64,000 nucleotides of DNA from CAMDMI01 sp036759185. GTDB lineage: Bacteria > Bacteroidota > Bacteroidia > Cytophagales > Flexibacteraceae. Shown piece by piece: positions 33,115 through 42,240 of the stretch. Positions within the stretch are counted from its first letter, which is position 1. Each line of letters opens with the position of its first letter. The translations under genes were made by a program, and so were the position numbers. Below the pieces are notes generated by a model. The model was not told the origin of the DNA, searched no databases, and saw nothing but the letters and a program-made list of their open reading frames with translations. The stretch covers positions 1 through 64,000 of the forward strand of contig DAIOVD010000001.1 in the NCBI GenBank assembly GCA_036759185.1, in the 5' to 3' direction.

Positions 33115-34545
33115 TTAGAGCATGGTAGAAGGACAGACATATTCAGTCAACCCGAATCTGCCGGAATTTTTGATACCGGAAAAACCATCCGCTACGTTGA
33201 CCAGATTATGAAATCCTTTTTGCTTCATGAGAGAAATGAAAATCATAGATCGGTAGCCACCAGCGCAGTGCACATATACGGTTCCGTCCGCTGGCACAAC
33301 AGACTTTGACTCATCGATGTAATCCAGTGGTGCATTGTTTACACCAATGATGTGTTCAGAATCGTATTCACTTTTCTTGCGGACATCCAGTATCTGAATA
33401 TACGGATTTGCCTCCCTCAAATCGGCAAGCGTAATGGCATCGACCGACGTTACTGTATCAACCGAAAATCCACTTTTCTTCCAGGCATCCATTCCTCCCT
33501 GAAGAAAACCGACCGCATGATCATAGCCAACACGTGCCAATCTAACCACCACATCTTCTTCCTTACCTGGTTCTGAAATGAACACAATCGGCTGATTGAT
33601 GTCCGGAAGAACGGCACCGACCCAGGGAGCAAAATTGCCTTCCAGACCAATGTTTACGGCACCCGGGATGAAACCCTCCCCAAAGGATTTTGCAGAGCGG
33701 GTATCCAGAATGATGGCATTCAACTCTTCCGCTTTGTTTTTGAATTCCTGAGGACTTAAAGGTGTTAGCCCATGGTTCAGCACATCGTTGATTGATTCAT
33801 ATCCTCCAATGTTCATCAGCACATTTTTTGGGAAGTATCCAGGAGGAGGCATCAGACCTGAAAGAAGTTCTTTTATAAACTGTTCTTCCGACAAACCAGG
33901 TCTCAGTGCGGCATTGGATTCCTTTTGATGCCCAAGGGTATCGGATGTTTCTTTGCTCAGATTTTTACCGCAGGCACTTCCAGCTCCATGACCTGGGTAC
34001 ACAATGATGTCGTCTGCCAATGGTAAAATCTTATTTTTCAATGAATGATAGAGATGGTGAGCCAGTTTTTCCTGCGTCATATCGGCAATGACATGCTGGG
34101 CAAGGTCCGGCCTTCCCACATCCCCTATAAATAAAGTGTCTCCTGTAAAAATGGCCTTCTCTTTACCATCTTCGTCAATGAGGAGGAAGCAACTGCTTTC
34201 CATGGTGTGGCCGGGTGTGTGAATCAGTCGGATGACCATACTTCCAATCTGGAATTCCTGACCATCTTTGCCAATCAATGCATCAAATCCGGTTTTCATA
34301 GCCGTTGGACCATACACGATGGTGGCCCCGGTTTCTTTTGCCAGATCGACATGACCAGACACGAAATCCGCATGGAAATGGGTTTCGAAAATGTATTTGA
34401 TCTTTGCATTCCGTTTCCGGGCAAGTTCCATGTAAGGCCCAAACTCCCTCAGCGGATCAATAACAGCGGCTTCTCCGTCGCTTTCAACATAGTAGGCACC
34501 CTGCGCAAGGCATTGGGTATAGATTTGTTCGACAAGCATGTTCAT
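33115..34545 (-). CDS. Persulfide dioxygenase-like MBL-fold protein with two rhodanese domains
   Basis: 476 residues (474 if the second ATG, at 34539, is used). The metallo-beta-lactamase domain (about 1-230) has ETHFHADFVSGH, later HTPGHT and FTGDTLFIGDVGRPD. The HxHxDF form, with F in place of the usual second-metal histidine, is seen in the mononuclear-iron persulfide dioxygenase group. Two rhodanese domains follow: the first (about 260-355) lacks the cysteine (FISEPGKEEDV), the second (about 370-470) has VHCAGGYRS, cysteine near 427. Such fusions oxidise persulfide to sulfite and move the sulfur on. Likely cytoplasmic. It has its own promoter with an operator-like motif. Confidence 0.92.
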   Translation of the reverse strand: MNMLVEQIYTQCLAQGAYYVESDGEAAVIDPLREFGPYMELARKRNAKIKYIFETHFHADFVSGHVDLAKETGATIVYGPTAMKTGFDALIGKDGQEFQIGSMVIRLIHTPGHTMESSCFLLIDEDGKEKAIFTGDTLFIGDVGRPDLAQHVIADMTQEKLAHHLYHSLKNKILPLADDIIVYPGHGAGSACGKNLSKETSDTLGHQKESNAALRPGLSEEQFIKELLSGLMPPPGYFPKNVLMNIGGYESINDVLNHGLTPLSPQEFKNKAEELNAIILDTRSAKSFGEGFIPGAVNIGLEGNFAPWVGAVLPDINQPIVFISEPGKEEDVVVRLARVGYDHAVGFLQGGMDAWKKSGFSVDTVTSVDAITLADLREANPYIQILDVRKKSEYDSEHIIGVNNAPLDYIDESKSVVPADGTVYVHCAGGYRSMIFISLMKQKGFHNLVNVADGFSGIKNSGRFGLTEYVCPSTML

Positions 34546-34561
34546 ATGGTTTTGTTTGATA

Positions 34562-34606
34562 CAAAGGTGAGGGGTCTGACTTTTGGTTGCAGTTACATTT
34601 GTTACA
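34562..34606 (-). promoter_or_regulatory. Promoter and operator-like site of the persulfide dioxygenase gene
   Basis: On the minus strand, GTAACAAATGTAAC lies at 34605-34592 within TGTAACAAATGTAAC, an inverted repeat of the form GTnACA-NN-TGTnAC. After exactly 22 bases comes CACCTTTG (34569-34562), a near match to TAnnTTTG. Transcription would start about 10 bases before the ATG. Element order and spacing equal those of the site at 34877-34921, so one activator probably binds both. Confidence 0.6.
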
Positions 34607-34634
34607 TTGAAAAATGATCGTAAACAGGAATCAG

Positions 34635-34853
34635 TTAATTGGCTGATGAGTCTTTTTTGGGCCGGGTGGAAATCCCGAATGGCAGATACAGCGGGCAGAA
34701 ACTGATGAATGAAGTGAGAATGAAAATTCCTGACAGGACAAGGAGAATGGTAGCAGTTGTTCCTGAGAGGTTTCCTGTGGCGTAAAGTGCAATGACGACG
34801 ATTGCAACGAGGACTCGCAGAATGCGGTCGAAGGTTCCCATGTTTGGTTTCAT
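34635..34853 (-). CDS. DUF2892 membrane protein (YgaP-like)
   Basis: 72 residues. NMGTFDRILRVLVAIVVIALY opens like DUF2892 (N-x-G-x-x-DRxxRxxxG), followed by a second helix ending in FISFCPLYLPFGISTR with the typical FCPLY(x)xFG. In E. coli YgaP this fold anchors a rhodanese to the membrane; here the rhodaneses are separate genes. First gene of the cluster, 89 bases before the dioxygenase gene. Confidence 0.9.
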   Translation of the reverse strand: MKPNMGTFDRILRVLVAIVVIALYATGNLSGTTATILLVLSGIFILTSFISFCPLYLPFGISTRPKKDSSAN

Positions 34854-34876
34854 AGAATTGATTTTTTAAATAATAG

Positions 34877-34921
34877 CGAAACTAAAGTTTCACAGATCCG
34901 CAGTTGGTGACATTTGTTACA
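34877..34921 (-). promoter_or_regulatory. Promoter and operator-like site of the DUF2892 gene
   Basis: On the minus strand, TGTAACAAATGTCAC (34921-34907) contains the inverted repeat GTnACA-NN-TGTnAC. After exactly 22 bases comes TAGTTTCG (34884-34877) as the probable -7 box. Transcription would start some 15 bases before the ATG at 34853. Confidence 0.6.
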
Positions 34922-34956
34922 CAACGCGTAATCAATTCAATTTCTGACCATCACAG

Positions 34957-35403
34957 TCAATGTCCATATTTCAGAACCAGGGCAAGCTGGCCAGCATGGT
35001 AGGCAGTGTGTGATATGATCCTTCCCAGGGCTTCTGCTTTTGACCTGGTTCCGAACTGGGGAGTTGTGATCAGTTGCTCCCAATCCTCGTCCGTCTGTTG
35101 GAGTATTGCCAGTTCCAGTTGAACAAAAGCATATTTTTCAAAGGAAAGTAAATCCTCCGGATTGGTCCACTCCCTGGTATCTTTCTGGTCGATGACGGTT
35201 CTGGCGGTAAAATGAAGATCATCAACCCCGAATACATTTTTCGCAAACAGCAATTCGACTTCAGCGATGTGACGGATCAAAAATCCGGCTGAGTTGGGAA
35301 CATGTCCGATTCTTTTTGTGGTATCCTCATTGTTCAGATTCTGAAGCAATGCTGAATACCGGGTTCTGGCTTCACGCCATTGAGAAAGAAATGATGTTGT
35401 CAT
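34957..35403 (-). CDS. DinB-like (DUF664) putative metal-dependent protein
   Basis: 148 residues, a four-helix DinB fold. The expected histidines are present: FLIRHIAEVELLF near the first helix and ISHTAYHAGQLALVL near the end, which gives the metal triad of the family. Some relatives are thiol S-transferases (bacillithiol or mycothiol dependent), but the substrate here is unknown. It lies just upstream of the sulfur cluster on the same strand, separated by the operator region. Confidence 0.85.
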   Translation of the reverse strand: MTTSFLSQWREARTRYSALLQNLNNEDTTKRIGHVPNSAGFLIRHIAEVELLFAKNVFGVDDLHFTARTVIDQKDTREWTNPEDLLSFEKYAFVQLELAILQQTDEDWEQLITTPQFGTRSKAEALGRIISHTAYHAGQLALVLKYGH

Positions 35404-35590
35404 AAAAAGGAAATCAAAGAGTTTGCGACAAAATGCACATTTCCAGTTGAATCCTCAATGAAATTCATCAAAGCCGGAATATTGTCTTTCAACCAAAATA
35501 ATTGAAAACAACCCAATTCTCTGCAATGAATTTCAAGTACATTCTTCTTATTGCATTGAATTTATAAAGTACCAAAGAGTTGCTTCTGGT

Positions 35591-37843
35591 ATGCCCGACA
35601 AACTACCGAATAATCCATCTACCTGGATTCGCTATGATCTACCGGCGAGTCTTTCCGTTTTTTTTGTAGCCCTTCCTTTATGTCTCGGTGTAGCACTGGC
35701 TTCCGGGGCTCCATTGGCATCTGGGTTACTGGCAGGTGCTATTGGTGGGATCGTTGTGGGTTTACTAAGTTCGTCTCATGCCAGTGTGAGCGGCCCTGCA
35801 GCCGGAATGGTTGCCGTGGTGCTAACATGCTATGAACAACTGGGAAGTATTCCTGCATTTGGCATGGCTCTGGCAGTGGCTGGTCTCATCCAGATTCTGG
35901 CCGGATATCTCCGAATCGGATTTATATCGGCATATATTCCAAAAAATATCATTCAAGGTTTGCTTACAGCCATTGGGATTATCTTGATTCTGAAGCAGAT
36001 TCCACATGCAGTTGGTCTGGATAAAAGTTATGAAGGTGACTTCTCGTTTTTTCAGAAAGACGGAGAAAACACATTTTCTGAAATATGGAATGCCACATCT
36101 TTTTTCACACCCGGAGCTCTGATTCTTTCGATTACCTCGGTATTTTTTCTGGTTGCCTGGGATAAAACACCTTTGAGAAAGCTTGTCTTTTTCCCGCCAT
36201 CGCTGTTCGTTGTCATCTTTGGTATCGGGGCGAATACACTTCTCTCATTCTATTTCCCTGACCTTGCCATTGGCGAAGAACACATGGTGCACCTTCCGTC
36301 TATTCACAATGGGGACCAGTTGGTGATTTTACCCGATCCAGGCGCATTGCTAAGAAGCAAAACCTGGATTTCAGCCGTTACGATTGCAATTGTGGCATCA
36401 CTGGAAACGCTCATCAATATCGAGGCAACCGATAACCTTGATCCATACCGAAGAGGGACCCCACCCAACAAAGAACTCTTTGCCCAGGGAACAGGAAATT
36501 TGATTTCAGGACTGATTGGTGGAATCCCCATTACATCAGTGGTGGTGAGAAGTTCCGTCAATCTGCAGGCGGGTGCCAGGAGTAAGGCATCTACCATTCT
36601 TCATGGCGTCTGGTTACTCGTCGGATTCTTCTTTCTGTCCGGAGTGCTGAATAAAATTCCGTTATCTGTTTTGGCTGCTATTCTGATGATGGCAGGTTAT
36701 AAACTCACGAAAGTGGAAGTCTTCACTTCGATGTACAAAAAAGGCTTGTCACAATTTATACCTTTTCTGGTGACCTGCCTTGCAATTGTATTTACAGACC
36801 TTTTGACCGGAATTATCATTGGTTCCGGAGTGAGTATTATTTTCCTTCTGAAAAGCAATCTGGAAAATCCATTTATGGTGGTGGAGGAACGAAAACACAT
36901 TGGTGACACAATGCGGATTACGTTGCCAAATCAAGTTTCCTTTCTGAATAAAGCCCGGATTCTCAAACAACTACGAAAAATACCAAAGAAAGAAAAGGTC
37001 ATAATTGATGCCACTCAAACCCACTACATTGATCCCGATGTGGTGGAAATCTTCCAGGATTTTATGAAAACTGAAGCCAAACAGAAAGGCATTCAATTGA
37101 ATATACTGGGAATGGAAGCCCTGGGTGAAGGACGGGATCATATAGAATTTACCGGAGTACTGAACAAAGAGGCACAACAAAATCTTCACCCGGCCGAAAT
37201 CCTGAATCTGCTCAAAGAAGGGAACAAGCGTTTTATGGAAGGTAATCCTTCCCACAAATATTTTGGACAACAAATCCTCGCCACATCCGACAACCAAAGT
37301 CCGATGGCGGTGGTAGTTAGTTGTATTGATTCCAGAACGAGTCCTGAACTAATCCTGGACGCCGGAATCGGTGATTTGATCTCGATCCGGATTGCCGGGA
37401 ATATCATTACGGATTCCATTGTCGGGAGTGTTGAAATTGCCTGTGCCGAAATTGGTGTAAACCTGGTGGTTGTGATGGGACATTCCAATTGTGGAGCTGT
37501 TACTCAGGCTATGCTGGGCAATGAAAGAGGGAACATCAAATGGATCAGTTCTGAAATTGAGCCCAGCGTGATTCAAGCCGGGTTAAGAGAACCGGAACGA
37601 GCTGAAATTACCCCAGGGTTTATCAATCAGGTTTCAATGCTGAACCTTCGTCATTCGGTTCTAAAACTGAAACGCCTGAGTCCTTTCCTGGAGGCAGGAA
37701 TAAAGAAAGGTCAAATCGGGCTGGTGGCAGGATTTTATGATACGACAACAGGTAAGGTAACATTTGATAAAATGGAATATTCCGGAAGCACGTATATCGT
37801 GCCTCCGTCTGAAACCACTGACATTGCCACAGATACTGTCTGA
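35591..37843 (+). CDS. SulP-type anion transporter fused to a beta-carbonic anhydrase
   Basis: 750 residues. The first 430 form a SulP transporter with about 12 helices, beginning DLPASLSVFFVALPLCLGVALASGAPLASGLLAG. A short STAS-like region follows (about 440-520, KVIIDATQTHYIDPDVVEIF). From about residue 530 a beta-carbonic anhydrase domain starts with LNLLKEGNKRF; zinc ligands are C577 in CIDSR, H631 and C634 in HSNCGA. Such fusions are thought to import bicarbonate and interconvert it with CO2. The enzyme residues look intact. It probably supplies bicarbonate rather than sulfate, although it lies next to sulfur genes. Confidence 0.93.
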   Translation: MPDKLPNNPSTWIRYDLPASLSVFFVALPLCLGVALASGAPLASGLLAGAIGGIVVGLLSSSHASVSGPAAGMVAVVLTCYEQLGSIPAFGMALAVAGLIQILAGYLRIGFISAYIPKNIIQGLLTAIGIILILKQIPHAVGLDKSYEGDFSFFQKDGENTFSEIWNATSFFTPGALILSITSVFFLVAWDKTPLRKLVFFPPSLFVVIFGIGANTLLSFYFPDLAIGEEHMVHLPSIHNGDQLVILPDPGALLRSKTWISAVTIAIVASLETLINIEATDNLDPYRRGTPPNKELFAQGTGNLISGLIGGIPITSVVVRSSVNLQAGARSKASTILHGVWLLVGFFFLSGVLNKIPLSVLAAILMMAGYKLTKVEVFTSMYKKGLSQFIPFLVTCLAIVFTDLLTGIIIGSGVSIIFLLKSNLENPFMVVEERKHIGDTMRITLPNQVSFLNKARILKQLRKIPKKEKVIIDATQTHYIDPDVVEIFQDFMKTEAKQKGIQLNILGMEALGEGRDHIEFTGVLNKEAQQNLHPAEILNLLKEGNKRFMEGNPSHKYFGQQILATSDNQSPMAVVVSCIDSRTSPELILDAGIGDLISIRIAGNIITDSIVGSVEIACAEIGVNLVVVMGHSNCGAVTQAMLGNERGNIKWISSEIEPSVIQAGLREPERAEITPGFINQVSMLNLRHSVLKLKRLSPFLEAGIKKGQIGLVAGFYDTTTGKVTFDKMEYSGSTYIVPPSETTDIATDTV

Positions 37844-37860
37844 TCAACCTTGTCCTGTTA

Positions 37861-39786
37861 TTACATCGGAATCTTAATCACCACACTGCACCCTTTTCCA
37901 GGTTTGCTGTCGATTTCGACCCCTCCTTTCAGATAAGCAATTCTTGTACGGATGTTCCGCAAACCCACTCCCTCTACCACATGAGAAGCAGGATCAAATC
38001 CTTTGCCATTGTCTTCAACACATAAATTTAATTCCTTGTTTTCCAGGGACAACTGAATGTAGACATCGCTGGCTTCTGAATGTTTCAGAATATTTCCCAT
38101 CAACTCCTGGATCACCCGAAACAATACCAGTTCGATCGTGTGGTCAAGCCGGTAATCCAATCCACTGATTTCCAGATGAACGCGAATGGCACCCTGGATT
38201 TTCTGGACGAAATCACGGACGGCACCCGCCAGGCCCGAACGAAGCAGGGCATTCGACAACATTGTGTGCGAAACCGAACGAACTTCTTTGAGACTGTCTT
38301 CCACCAGTGAACGCGTATTTTCCAGCAACTGCTGCTGCTCTCCGGACCTTGACTCGAGACTCGCCAGATTGAGGTGAGCGGCTACCAGTTGCTGACCTAT
38401 TCCATCATGCAACTCCCTTGCGATGCGGGATCTTTCCTTTTCTTCTGCATCCAGAATTTCCTTCGCCAGTTTCTCCTGCAACGCAAATCGCTCCGCTTCT
38501 GCCTGTCGTTTCTGATTCAGATTTTTCCGTTGGATCCAAAGCCAGACCACTACCGCGATGAGCAAACAAAAAACAACACCCGCCAACATCAGGAAACGCT
38601 GACGCTGAATCCGATCTTTTTGTATCTGATTTTCAGTCAAAAGGAGTTTCTTCTCCTGTTCCTTCTGTTCAGTTTCATACCGGGTTCGCAACTGCGAATA
38701 GCGCTCCGCCATTTGGGATGAAAAGAGGGAATCTTTCAGAACTTCTGCTTTGTCATAAGCATCCAGGGCTTTCTGATCCTGATGAGTTTGAATGTACAAA
38801 TCCCCAAAACTTCGGTAAATCCGGGGAAGATGATCGTCCAGTTGTTCGTTTAATGCTAGTTGTTCTGCTTCCAGCAACAGTTGTTCAGCCAGCATTGTAT
38901 TTCCCGACTCCAGTTCTTTATTGGCCAGATTGGTTGCATACAGAATCTGATCAAGAGTATGACGTGATGCCCTTGCAATGGTCAGGGCTTTGCGAAACAA
39001 TTTCCGGCATTCATCCTGCCGTCCCAACATATTGAGATCAAACCCAACATTGTTCAGACTGGCCAGCCATCGAAGGGTATCTTTTTGTTCCTCGAAAAAT
39101 CCTGAGGCTTCCTGATCCAATAAAAGTGCTTTGGCATAATTTCCTTCATGCCCTGAAACCATCGCCAGATAACCTTTGGCGGTTGCTGCAGAAGCCTGGT
39201 CACCTGTTTTCCTGGCCAATTCCAGGGCCTCTTTTGCCATCCCTTTCATTTGCTTGAAATCTTTGAGCCAGTGAAGGATTCCACAGATATTTGACAAGGT
39301 CTGGGAAAGAGCTATATCATTTTTCAATTCAGAAAAGCCCCGTCTGGCCTGCATTTGTGCTTCCAATGCTTCCGGGTACTGCGCCATTTCCGTCAGACAC
39401 ACTCCAATTTTCGACCATGAAGAGGCCACTCCCGCCTGATCCTTTATCTCTTTCCGGATGGACAGAGCTTTGCGGTGCCACACTAATGCCGAAGCATATT
39501 CGGATTGGGTGTTGTGATACAATCCAAGATCGTTGTAACCCTGGGCGAGTTCTTTTCGGAGTCCTTTTGCATTGGCGAGCTGAATTTCTGATTCCGCCAG
39601 TTTTTTTGCTGCCACCGGATCCTCAAAAAGGCAGATCCAGTGAAGTTCGGTCATGAGTCTCAGTTTCTGAGTATCGGATCCGGATACGGAAATCTCTTTT
39701 TCGAGACGGATTCTCTCCGGATTCATCGCTGGCAGATCAAATGAAACCACAATAAGAAGAAGCGAAAACCAGATTCGGAACTTCAT
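37861..39786 (-). CDS. TPR-containing sensor histidine kinase (HisKA_3 type)
   Basis: 641 residues. Signal peptide, then about eight tetratricopeptide-like repeats in the periplasm (about 40-350, for example AQGYNDLGLYHNTQSEYASALVWHRKALSI), a coiled coil, one membrane helix (about 393-414) and a cytoplasmic kinase. The phospho-acceptor histidine is in RSRIARELHDGIGQQL (near 459), the N-box is ELMGNILKHSEAS and the G-box ends in GVGLRNIRTRI. Such kinases pair with NarL-type regulators; the partner gene is directly upstream and overlaps it in ATGA. The stimulus is unknown. Confidence 0.93.
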   Translation of the reverse strand: MKFRIWFSLLLIVVSFDLPAMNPERIRLEKEISVSGSDTQKLRLMTELHWICLFEDPVAAKKLAESEIQLANAKGLRKELAQGYNDLGLYHNTQSEYASALVWHRKALSIRKEIKDQAGVASSWSKIGVCLTEMAQYPEALEAQMQARRGFSELKNDIALSQTLSNICGILHWLKDFKQMKGMAKEALELARKTGDQASAATAKGYLAMVSGHEGNYAKALLLDQEASGFFEEQKDTLRWLASLNNVGFDLNMLGRQDECRKLFRKALTIARASRHTLDQILYATNLANKELESGNTMLAEQLLLEAEQLALNEQLDDHLPRIYRSFGDLYIQTHQDQKALDAYDKAEVLKDSLFSSQMAERYSQLRTRYETEQKEQEKKLLLTENQIQKDRIQRQRFLMLAGVVFCLLIAVVVWLWIQRKNLNQKRQAEAERFALQEKLAKEILDAEEKERSRIARELHDGIGQQLVAAHLNLASLESRSGEQQQLLENTRSLVEDSLKEVRSVSHTMLSNALLRSGLAGAVRDFVQKIQGAIRVHLEISGLDYRLDHTIELVLFRVIQELMGNILKHSEASDVYIQLSLENKELNLCVEDNGKGFDPASHVVEGVGLRNIRTRIAYLKGGVEIDSKPGKGCSVVIKIPM

Positions 39787-40439
39787 GAAATCCAGCCTTT
39801 TTCGATCGCCATTTTAACCAGACCTACAGCAGACTTTGCTTCCGTCTTTCGCATTATGTTTTTCCGGTGGGTTTCAACCGTTTGAGGAGAAATGAATAAG
39901 GTTTCAGCGATCTGCTCATTGCTTTTTTCCTGTGCAATGCAATTCACAATTTCCATTTCTCTTGGAGTGAGAATAATCCGCTCTTTGTCAGGCCGGGTTT
40001 CATTTTCAGGTTTTCCTTTCAGGAAAGATTCCACGGCGCCATCGCTGAAAAAGGTCTTGCCATCCATAATAAATGACAATGCCTTTCCTAATTCCTCTTT
40101 TCCAGTACTTTTAAGAATGTAGCCATGAACGCCGGCATCGACCATTTTGCTGATTTTCGCATAGTCATGATGCATCGACAGTGCCAGCACTTTCATGTGA
40201 GGATGAGTGGACCGGATCTGTCGGGTGAGTTCGATTCCATCCATCTCCGGCATTTCCAGATCGGTGATCAGAATATCCGGATTGAGATTCCTGATTTCTG
40301 CAAGGGCATTTGATGGCTTGGTGGATGTTCCCACAACTGTAAAACCAGGTACATTTTTCATCAACGCAATCATACCATCGAGAACCATCTGATGATCATC
40401 AACGAGAAAAACGGACCATACGTTTGAAAGTGTTGCCAA
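39783..40439 (-). CDS. NarL/FixJ-family response regulator
   Basis: 218 residues from a TTG at 40439, since no ATG precedes the receiver domain and a stop lies in frame just upstream. The receiver (about 8-125) has the acidic pair DD in VDDHQ, phospho-acceptor aspartate in ILITDLEMPEMDG and the lysine in LKSTGKEEL. The LuxR-type HTH (about 150-210) has LTPREMEIVNCIAQEKSNEQIAETLFISPQTVETHRKNIMRK. Partner of the overlapping kinase gene. Confidence 0.95.
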   Translation of the reverse strand: MATLSNVWSVFLVDDHQMVLDGMIALMKNVPGFTVVGTSTKPSNALAEIRNLNPDILITDLEMPEMDGIELTRQIRSTHPHMKVLALSMHHDYAKISKMVDAGVHGYILKSTGKEELGKALSFIMDGKTFFSDGAVESFLKGKPENETRPDKERIILTPREMEIVNCIAQEKSNEQIAETLFISPQTVETHRKNIMRKTEAKSAVGLVKMAIEKGWIS

Positions 40440-40543
40440 AGAACCGGAGTCAATTGGCGGCTAAATTGAACTTCTGTTTTCATAAAATCAATCTTAAGTA
40501 AGAGCGCTTTTGTATATGTACCGGATGAAACGATTTTGCAGAA

Positions 40544-42073
40544 TTAGGGAGTCTGACTTTTTTCTGCCGCTTCTCTTTGTTTTCGCAAACGGCGGTTCAG
40601 GCTGACCTGCTTTGCCAGTATATAACCCGCTTTCACAAGGCGAACAACCGGCATATGGTAACTCAGGGAAAACTCCCAGTGGTTGGCCATAGAATTACTT
40701 TCAAAGAAATAATAATCGATATTGAAGGCTGAGGCACCTACTGACCCCGTCAGTCCAAAATTAGCCCCTTTCAAATGTTTGGGTAACAGACGAACGTCTG
40801 ATTTGGGATTGTAGACAGAACCATTCGCCAGTTCTTTATTCAGAGCAATGGATCCGGAATCAGAGTTAAACCGCACATCACCATTGGTTTGCCGAATGAT
40901 TCCGCCACGAATAATCAAGCCATAATAGGATGTTCGCGAAACAAAGCTTGACTTGTCAAGAAATTGAGACTTAATAAAATACGTAACCAGATCGATTCCC
41001 CCTTCAACACCCCAACGGGAGGAATTCACAAAATAACCATCCATTCTTGGAACCCGCTGAAGAGGCATTGAAGACTTTTCATCTGTGTGTCCCCTGTCAA
41101 AATTCTCTTTAAAATAAAAGCTGCCTTTGTCGTAATGGCCAGCAAAATATATGGTCCCGATCCGGTAGCCCGCCATCAAGCCATAGGAAGGAAACAGGTC
41201 AGCACCAAAATTAGCGATCCCGGTTTGCAGACGTGGTCCAAGAAAAAAGAAGGGCTGAACATCCATCACTTTCGCCGATTTCTCTCCAAATACCTGATCC
41301 CACGATTCCTTAACAGTGGTTGTGGTCGTTGTTTTGTCAATGCTGTTTCCGTAATTATCGCTGTAAATCGTTTCCGTTTTTATCGTGGTCTTCACATCCC
41401 GCTTATAGTTTTCCGCCCAGGTGGCCATTCCACGGTATGAAAACAATTTTGGATTTAAGAGGGCTTTTTGCGGCGATATTCCCACAAATATTGAAGGAAC
41501 CGCCTTTGCGCCGGCAAAAATACTTCCGGGATTATTGAAGCCTCCTTCAAAATAATATCGGGCCCCAATTTTCACCGGGCCAAGCAAAACGCTCAATCCG
41601 AGATTTGCATTGAATCCGAATCCACCATCTCCCCGACCAGATTCGGCGTGGTTTGGATCTGTACCCATATGTCCATACACTCCAACTCCCATGTGGGGAA
41701 TCAGGTTGAAGTTCTTGTATTTGGTTAATGGCATTGGGAAATTAATGTTGAACGAATACCGGGATCCTTTCAGATTAACAACTCTGCCAGAATCTGGTTT
41801 GGTAAAGTATCCTTGCTGGTAATTGAGGTTGCAGAAGCCAAACAGATCGAGTGAAGGACCAATCCAGATGGTGTTTTTGGCTTTGTAACCAAATTTCGGA
41901 TTGGGTCGAATGGCTTCGACTCCACAATTGGTCATGGAAAGTATCAGTTCGCTTTTTGCGTCGGAGGACGATTGCCCATTGGTAAAGAGCGGGATGACCA
42001 CGAAAAGAAGGATGCAACCGAAATGGATAATCCGGTTGGATGCTGCAGAAAAAACAGTGTAAAAATGTGCCAT
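40544..42073 (-). CDS. Hypothetical outer-membrane protein
   Basis: 509 residues from the ATG at 42073. It has a signal peptide ending near TNGQ and no domain I can name. Repeated patterns of aromatic, glycine and polar residues (YFEGGFNNPGS, FAGHYDKGSFYFKENF, GYRIGTIY, FNIDYYFFESNSMANHWEFSLSYHMP) suggest a beta-barrel or surface protein. A run of threonines and charged residues (KTTTTTTVKESWDQVF) lies near the middle. The end is not aromatic (KSQTP), which is less usual for a barrel. It is not close to another gene on the same strand. Confidence 0.6.
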   Translation of the reverse strand: MAHFYTVFSAASNRIIHFGCILLFVVIPLFTNGQSSSDAKSELILSMTNCGVEAIRPNPKFGYKAKNTIWIGPSLDLFGFCNLNYQQGYFTKPDSGRVVNLKGSRYSFNINFPMPLTKYKNFNLIPHMGVGVYGHMGTDPNHAESGRGDGGFGFNANLGLSVLLGPVKIGARYYFEGGFNNPGSIFAGAKAVPSIFVGISPQKALLNPKLFSYRGMATWAENYKRDVKTTIKTETIYSDNYGNSIDKTTTTTTVKESWDQVFGEKSAKVMDVQPFFFLGPRLQTGIANFGADLFPSYGLMAGYRIGTIYFAGHYDKGSFYFKENFDRGHTDEKSSMPLQRVPRMDGYFVNSSRWGVEGGIDLVTYFIKSQFLDKSSFVSRTSYYGLIIRGGIIRQTNGDVRFNSDSGSIALNKELANGSVYNPKSDVRLLPKHLKGANFGLTGSVGASAFNIDYYFFESNSMANHWEFSLSYHMPVVRLVKAGYILAKQVSLNRRLRKQREAAEKSQTP

Positions 42074-42240
42074 GGAGCCAGACTGATTTTGTTTCTGCAA
42101 AGGACCTACTGAGTCCACAGTCTTCTATACCCGCCAATGGGTATTTACGTACCGTCTGTTAAATTAGAGTCGAACCACAAAAAGGCGGAGACCCTTTCAT
42201 GCAAAACCAGAATGATATAAAAGAAAAAGATGCTCGGAAT

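Noticed and set aside
41087..41440. 117-codon plus-strand frame inside the hypothetical surface protein gene
   Set aside because: Antisense shadow; no start context and a cysteine/arginine-rich random-looking product.
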